Of a DNA stretch of 64,000 bases, positions 58,843 to 64,000 are shown in pieces. How positions within the stretch are numbered: the first letter of the stretch is position 1; every line of letters starts with the position of its first letter. This stretch comes from Rhytidiadelphus loreus (lineage: Eukaryota > Streptophyta > Bryopsida > Hypnales > Hylocomiaceae): the NCBI GenBank assembly GCA_947034895.1, contig OX344762.1:22300760-22364759 (forward strand). Direction: 5' to 3'. The notes beneath the pieces were generated by a model. That model did no database searches. It was not told where the DNA came from and saw nothing but the letters and a program-made list of their open reading frames with translations. The position numbers and the translations under genes were made by a program.

Positions 58843-59116
58843 ACTCCATGACTATGTGTACATGGTCATCATCTTCCAAAACATCTTCGAGTGCCACTAT
58901 ATTTGGATGGTCTCTGAGATTGATCAAGCGTAGGATGTCCACTTCACATTCTATCATTTCCAATACTTTTTGTGAAACAAGGTTGCTTTTTGGTATGCAT
59001 TTGCATGCATAATGTTTTCCGGTTGCAATTTGGGTGCACAAGTATGTTACGCCAAAGCTTCTGGCCCCCAATTGCTTGCCTTTAGTATACAAGTCCATCA
59101 TTTTGATTGTATTCAT
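58843..59116 (-). pseudogene. N-lobe of the split CDPK/PPCK-type kinase
   Basis: Start ATG 59114-59116 (MNTIKMMDLYTKGKQLG). Glycine loop LGARSFGVT, VAIK lysine in YACKCIPK, alpha-C glutamate region ECEVDILRL and DHPNIVALEDVLEDDDHVHIV are all canonical for the CDPK/PPCK group. The piece ends in the 10-bp target duplication of the 11.9-kb element and continues in frame at 46902. Counting the three pieces, one copy of each duplication and the one deleted base gives 298 codons, the size of a PEPC kinase without EF-hands. Confidence 0.88.
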
Positions 59117-59587
59117 TTTGAAGAGCAACAATTGACAAGGTTGTAAAAGCAAAGACACAAGAATAGTAGATGCCAAGCGTTGGTTATTATAGATCTACAC
59201 TAAATAGTGAAATTAGATTGCCCTTCACTAATTTCTCAACATTTCACACTAAATAAATAAAATATTTACTTTTTTAAAGTGGTAGTTTTCAAAATTAATT
59301 AATTCAATGAAAAAACTTATCAATAAAACTACCAAATGCTAATTTGAATTAGTTTTGATTTCTTTCAAAAAATTTACCAAGCATTTGAAGGTTGTGTTCT
59401 ATTACAGTAAGATTACATGAAAGTCACAATAGGTCACCAATTTCAAACCAAACTGAATTGAAAGTATCATCAGCTTCAAAACCAAACTAAATTGAAAGTA
59501 ATAATCACAAGTGCAATGTTGTATTTTTCTTAAAGATGAAACCATTAAAGAGAATAGAAAAAAAACATTCCTTAGAAGATAAAACCA
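59117..59587. other. upstream region of the split kinase
   Basis: AT-rich, no gene. Would contain the kinase promoter, but no clear elements are visible. Confidence 0.45.
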
Positions 59588-61080
59588 TCAAAGAAGAATA
59601 GGAACTGGAGCTCCTCTAAAATGATTAGGATACTTTGCAATGATGTTTTGAAGTTCCATAGTCAGTTGTTTGACATGCCATCCACCAAGGATATTATGTG
59701 CTAAGCCTGTACAAATCATAGCCTTCTGAGCAAAATTAATTCCTCTTTCATCTCTTTGCTCATTAACATCCTTCACAGCAGCTACTGCCAACTCCATGAA
59801 AAAAAAATTTCCAAGGTTTTTCAACATTCCCAATACCCTCCCATCCACACGTACTTCGTCTTGCCAATTTCTAGTTTGAACGCAATGTAACTTATAGGCT
59901 TCCCAACGCAAGGACCATGCATCCTTGATTTTCGCAATGACAAAGAGTCAACCAGCTAGCACAAATTTGTTGCATTTGCAGGAAGTTTTTTAATTTCTAT
60001 GTTCAACCTATCAGTTGTCAAAAGTGCTTGTGTAGTATCATTGTGAGATGCACAATTATCTACGTACATCAATTTTCTTCGCCCCAAGTAATCCGGTTGA
60101 ATGGCTCTTGGCTCATTCAAATAGTCATTCCATACCACTTCTGTCATGAAAACCTTTGTAGCTCGCTTTGTAGCAGTTTGATAGCTCACACCAACTACAT
60201 CATCTAGACAACCTCGAATAGGATATGTGCATCCTTGATTCTGAAATATCAAGAAGGGATCATGTTTTACACCATTTTCCTAATATTTGTACCACCATTG
60301 TAATTCCAACTCCACCTAACACTACATCTGCATACTTCACAAAGTCATCTCCTCTAAATCCCAAGGTTTTGCCATTATCCACATTGATGATGAAATGAGT
60401 CTCATCAACATTTTCTATAAGGTCCTCATTCAAATCACCACTCTCAAAGCCCCTACTCAACTCACCCATATGATAGGTCACTATTTGTTCAATATAGGTA
60501 TGTTTGATAGGACTCACTAACAGCTTGCCTGTTTGAGTCCTTCCAACAATGTTGAAACGCACCATGAATGCTTGGATCCAAGAGAGATTCACCAAATCCA
60601 ACAAACATTTTTTTGCTCCTGATTCTCTATGGTGTGGTGAGAATAGAGGGTGATGAGATGTTGACAAAATGTCTTTTGCCAAAGATAGCAATAACTTTGC
60701 AAAGAACTTGACACCAGTAACTCTTAGTCTCAAAAATTCACCTTTGAGTTCTTCATGCAGCCATAGGACCCAAGGTACTTGCTTCCTTCCTCGACTAGAT
60801 AGGACTTTGACATCCATCCTTTGTCGGATTGCAGTACTAGAACGTACCATTGAAAGGTGATTTCCTTCATCTTTCAATTGTTGAAAAAAATCAGCTCGTC
60901 CTTTCCACCATTTATTGGCCTTTGTAATGTTAGCATGGTAGTTTTTATGCTGAAAATGCTAAGGGAAATAGGGAATTCCTTCAAAAAAATTCCCATAAGA
61001 CCAACTACCCCATCTCTCTCTAATGTGCTTATCATCCACTTAATAACACATTTACGGGTTGCTTTTTTTGAAACTTATTG
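59588..61080 (-). pseudogene. DDE-superfamily transposase, frameshifted
   Basis: Minus-strand pieces in shifting frames: upstream 61080-60880 (RKCVIKWMISTLERDGVVGL; HKNYHANITKANKWW), 60877-60260, 60252-59956 and 59911-59588. Motifs in order: VDETHFIINVDNGKT (first Asp), GCTYPIRGCLDD, MYVDNCASHND (second Asp), LPANATNLC then a shift and KIKDAW (third acidic position). This resembles pogo/Tigger-like DDE_1 transposases. Frameshifts near 60255 and 59945 and stops upstream inactivate it. Unlike the big elements it shows indels, so it is probably older. Its ends were not identified. Confidence 0.7.
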
Positions 61081-62408
61081 AATGGACTCTCCATTTGGCA
61101 TAACTGAATTAAACAAATAAAACAATGTTGTTGGTCAATTGCAAATTAACTTTGAAATCTCCCACAAGCAATTACTTTCTCTAACTACATATTATCATGG
61201 AAAAGTGACAACTTTCATTTAGTCTCATTAAAGTATAATTCTTCTTAATGATTTGACATCAAAACAAAATACAAAGTAATCCCACATCATCATAGTACGT
61301 CTTTGATATGAAATCTAAAAATACAAAACTTTCTTATAGACCACAAGCACTTTCATTTTCTCCTTATCTTTTAGTCTTCCTACAATAGGTTTTTTCCATT
61401 ATTTGAAACAAATGAAACGGAATTTCATTACTAGGGGAAATATAGAGACACAAGCCATGGTGGACCAAAAAAGAACAACATTGATCTTCCTTTGTGATTG
61501 CAACTCAATTGAGTATGGCTGAGGTTTATAAGTTTATAATATACAAGATGATTATTTATATTACAATGCATGAGGTTTCAACAGTACATGAGTTTTCAAC
61601 AATTAATCTTTTAGTTCAAACTGACTAAAGTTTATCATCCTCTCTAATTTCTACAATGTGAGATTGGTGTACACTCATACATCAAACATTCACTATTTAG
61701 TGTATGGAGTTGACATAAGGAATTAAGTACGTGGCAGGTAGGTCTTGAAGTTTGATTTGAATGGGTTGTCGGTTGCCAAATTTTTCTTGCAGTTGGTGTG
61801 AGTATCAAAGTTTGAGACCAGGATGGAGGCTATCTCTATACTATGTGTGTGTAAGAGGTAATCATAATGTTTTAAAATATTCTTAGTTATTGTTTTAACT
61901 TCAAAAATTCACAAATAATTCTACAAAGGACCAAAAAAATCAAGCAACTTGATATAAATCTACGGTCACATGTTTTTTCCTAGCTACAAAAATTTACAGA
62001 AAAAAATTTCAAAGAATTGAGCTTCAAACCTCAAAATGCAATAAGCTCTTTAATAAGTGCTAGTAGAGTATACCAAGAGAGTTGAAGCCTTAACAACATT
62101 GTCGCCATACTTGCATAAATGGTGTTTCAGTTGTTTTGCTTCAATTTCAATCAAACTCATAGATTGTTCAAGTTTTCTTTCTCTGAAACACACCCTTGCA
62201 TTAACAAACCAAGTATACAATATAGTACAGTCAAGCTTCATGATAGTGTTCAATTGAAAAAAAAAAAAACTAAAAAAACTTAAAGAATACCTAAATGAAG
62301 GAGGGGGGTAAGAAAGCCTTACAATGTAGATTGAAAAAGTCATGTGATTTAAACACTACTCAGACAACCAGTAACCCTACAACAAACTTGTAGAGAAGAG
62401 AATCAAAC
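61081..62408. other. AT-rich region with a reversed retroposon tail hairpin
   Basis: Hairpin AATGAAA-CGGAA-TTTCATT at 61411-61429 (reverse of the 1837 and 3513 tails). A possible small minus-strand exon near 62075-62180 (LEQSMSLIEIEAKQLKHHL between 'tttcag' and 'gtatac') cannot be joined in phase with the sirtuin exon, so it is not called. Confidence 0.45.
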
Positions 62409-62525
62409 CTTAGTGAAATCTAGCTCGGCAACAACTTTGCCCTTGGCTTGAAGAGTCCATACACTAGATGGTCCACGAAAATCAAGAATACCTGTTGCTG
62501 TAGAAATGCCTGCTCCTATGTACGC
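62409..62525 (-). pseudogene. single sirtuin (SRT1/SIRT6-like) exon
   Basis: A 39-codon exon with acceptor 'tttgcag' before 62525 and donor 'gtttga' after 62409. It encodes GAGIST, then [18 protein letters not shown]. GAGxS, DFRGP and GVWTLQ-like are the NAD-binding signature of class IV sirtuins (SIRT6/plant SRT1), NAD-dependent deacylases. Only this exon is recognised. The neighbouring sequence is interrupted on its upstream side by the element beginning near 62580, so it may be a fragment or one exon of a gene with long introns. Pro in the usual GIPDFRGP is Leu here, a C-to-T type change. Confidence 0.65.
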
Positions 62526-62579
62526 CTGCAAATGAGCATGTCATTCTTCCGATTTAGATCTTAAACCAAATAAAAGCCT

Positions 62580-63188
62580 TACTGTCGCAGTGTGAATTTT
62601 TGGTTTTGTCAAGTTATCTTAAAATTAGGAGCGGAAGTTCTCTGCAGGAACACCAATCCGGTTTAGGGATAAGTTAGAACCAGAAGTTAGTTGAGGAATA
62701 CAGTTAAGGAACTAACCGGGTTCTAGTCTGTTACGGAATCTGTTTGGACCGGATTGGTTTTGATCAGATTGGGCAGTCCGAACCGGATTGGTTCTGTCCG
62801 GATCAGATCTGGAGGACCGGATTAGGTCAGGATCGGATTAGGGTTAACCGGATTAGGTCATTTGACCTAATTTCTGGCGGCGCTGAGAGCCTGGGACTAT
62901 ATAAGGAGAGGCCTTGCCAGTTAGTACCCCTTTTCTACCTTGAGCGTTGAGGCTTGTTTTCACGCTTGGGGCTGTTTTGTGTTTTCTTTTTGCGATTTCT
63001 CTTCAGATTTGTGAGGTAGGGCGTCATTAGTGAGTAGTTCTTTTGGGCGCTGTGGGGTTGGACATCCACAGTTGCAATTTGTTACTTTCCGGTCAGGACC
63101 AGGAGGGAAAGTAAGGAACGGGACGTGCGGCTAGGAATGGAAGTGAGGTAGTCTCTGGGAGGTGCTTGAGCGCCTCAGGAACGCGTCC
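62580..63188 (+). promoter_or_regulatory. promoter/LTR-like leader of the terminal ORF
   Basis: Includes six or so degenerate ACCGGATT(A/G)G units (62750-62860), a TATA box CTATATAAGG (62896-62905) and about 280 bases of leader. It could be a 5' LTR starting 'tgtcgcagtg' (62583), but I see no second LTR, no convincing primer-binding site and no target duplication. Confidence 0.45.
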
Positions 63189-64000
63189 ATGCCGCAGCTA
63201 CGCAGGTCAAGATTTAGCCCGGTCTTGACAGAAGTAAAACTCCGGAAGGTGGTTCCGGTTATTCCTTCGACAGAACCGGAAAAGACCGCGCTGATGGAGG
63301 ATCTCGCGAAGATGGGGTGCGCTGGTCTGGCTGAGAAGCCATGGGGTTTCAAGGAAGAGCGGGTCGTCCGCGAGCTGTTGGGGAAGCTATCGAACCAGTT
63401 CGATAATACGGTTAGAGGAAGTCCGGGTCGCTGGACAGAAGAGAAGTGGAGAGAAGTCTACAAGTTCCAGTCGGGAGGCTCAAGGATGGCCAGCCGGAAG
63501 GACGAGTACATCAAGGACAAGTTCTCGGGACCAGCGAACCCGAAGGATGGATACGCGGTGGATGATTGTGAGGATGACCGGAACCGGAACCTACTCAAGT
63601 TCCTGATTCCGATCTTCCACCCGGAGAAGCCGACAAGAGTGACGGTGACTCTCGGCAACACAATTTTTGGTGCGCTAACCGGAGAGCGGAAAGCGGATTG
63701 GGCGCGGATCATCAGTGACTTGGTTTCCAATTTGGTGCCTCGGGTAGGGAAGAGTAGGCCCACGCCTCTGTCCCCCTACCTGTTTCACATGTATCATCAC
63801 GATCAAGTCCTGACTGATACGGAGGAGAAGACCTGGCGATCTCAGGAGTCGATTTTGAAGTATGGAGAATCGGAGACGGATGATGAACTGGAAGAAGAAG
63901 GTTCCGGAACGAAACCGGAAGATGATGAGACAGATGAAGAGGAGGAGTCGTTGAAGAGGACGAAACGGCAGAAGACGACACCTCCGCACGGAAGAGGAAC
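63189..64000 (+). CDS. open reading frame running off the window, gag- or transposon-like
   Basis: ATG 63189-63191 (MPQLRRSRFSPV) opens a frame of at least 270 codons without a stop. The base composition is GC-richer than its surroundings. Visible features: GRWTEEKWREVYKF, a conserved-looking LGNTIFGALTGERKADW, a Pro/Leu motif (TPLSPYLFHMYHH), then a strongly acidic C-terminal part (DDELEEEGSG, DETDEEEESL) followed by a basic KRTKRQK. It has the look of plant retrotransposon ORFs of the gag/plant-mobile-domain sort, but I cannot assign a family. The promoter with TATA lies about 285 bases upstream. Confidence 0.65.
   Translation, partial: MPQLRRSRFSPVLTEVKLRKVVPVIPSTEPEKTALMEDLAKMGCAGLAEKPWGFKEERVVRELLGKLSNQFDNTVRGSPGRWTEEKWREVYKFQSGGSRMASRKDEYIKDKFSGPANPKDGYAVDDCEDDRNRNLLKFLIPIFHPEKPTRVTVTLGNTIFGALTGERKADWARIISDLVSNLVPRVGKSRPTPLSPYLFHMYHHDQVLTDTEEKTWRSQESILKYGESETDDELEEEGSGTKPEDDETDEEEESLKRTKRQKTTPPHGRG

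Noticed and set aside
62050..62343. Possible homeodomain or leucine-zipper exon (WFVNARV)
   Set aside because: The resemblance is a few residues, and the part with WFVNARV lies in the likely polypyrimidine/intron side of a splice acceptor.

Overview
This is a piece of a large, repeat-rich plant nuclear genome. The signs are AT-rich intergenic DNA, GT-AG introns, a CDPK/PPCK-type kinase gene, a sirtuin exon, plant-style BED-zinc-finger hAT transposases and several MITE families. The species cannot be named from the sequence.

The window is organised as transposons nested in one small host kinase gene. That gene lies on the minus strand and would be about 297 codons if contiguous. Its N-lobe is at 58843-59116, its middle at 46464-46912 and its C-terminal end at 8974-9161. 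Two insertions split it. (1) An 11.9-kb element (46913-58842, 10-bp target duplication ACTCCATGAC) carries a SWIM-finger, MULE-like transposase and, divergently, a 12-exon gene for a ParB-like plus DNA-methyltransferase-like protein. (2) A 37.3-kb hAT element (9162-46463, 8-bp duplication GTGTGGCC/GCGTGGCC) carries a second, complete 22.9-kb hAT element inside it (16244-39155, perfect 8-bp duplication ATCTTGAC).

The two giant hAT elements are the main discovery. Each encodes a BED/hATC transposase, a divergent HND-type protein kinase with its own N-terminal domain, and a protein with a conserved 'WCHI' N-terminal domain, coiled coil and RING-H2 finger. The inner element adds two shorter WCHI/coiled-coil relatives and an intron-containing gene. 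Every gene in the inner element is preceded by an array of ACCCGCAGTCGCCC units in the same orientation relative to the gene, and in four cases by a shared leader block. The outer element uses a different unit, CGTCCCCGCCCTG. So each element appears to have its own promoter or binding-site minisatellite.

Most of these genes are broken, almost entirely by in-frame TGA/TAG/TAA codons that a single C-to-T (or G-to-A) change explains, with few indels. This is the pattern expected from decay of methylated, silenced elements. The inner 835-residue RING protein is still open.

Layout: 1-8973, gene-free flank with MITEs, foldbacks and a LINE/SINE tail; 8974-59116, the split kinase and nested elements; 59588-61080, a broken DDE transposase; 62409-62525, a sirtuin exon; 62580-64000, a promoter-like region and an open reading frame running off the end.
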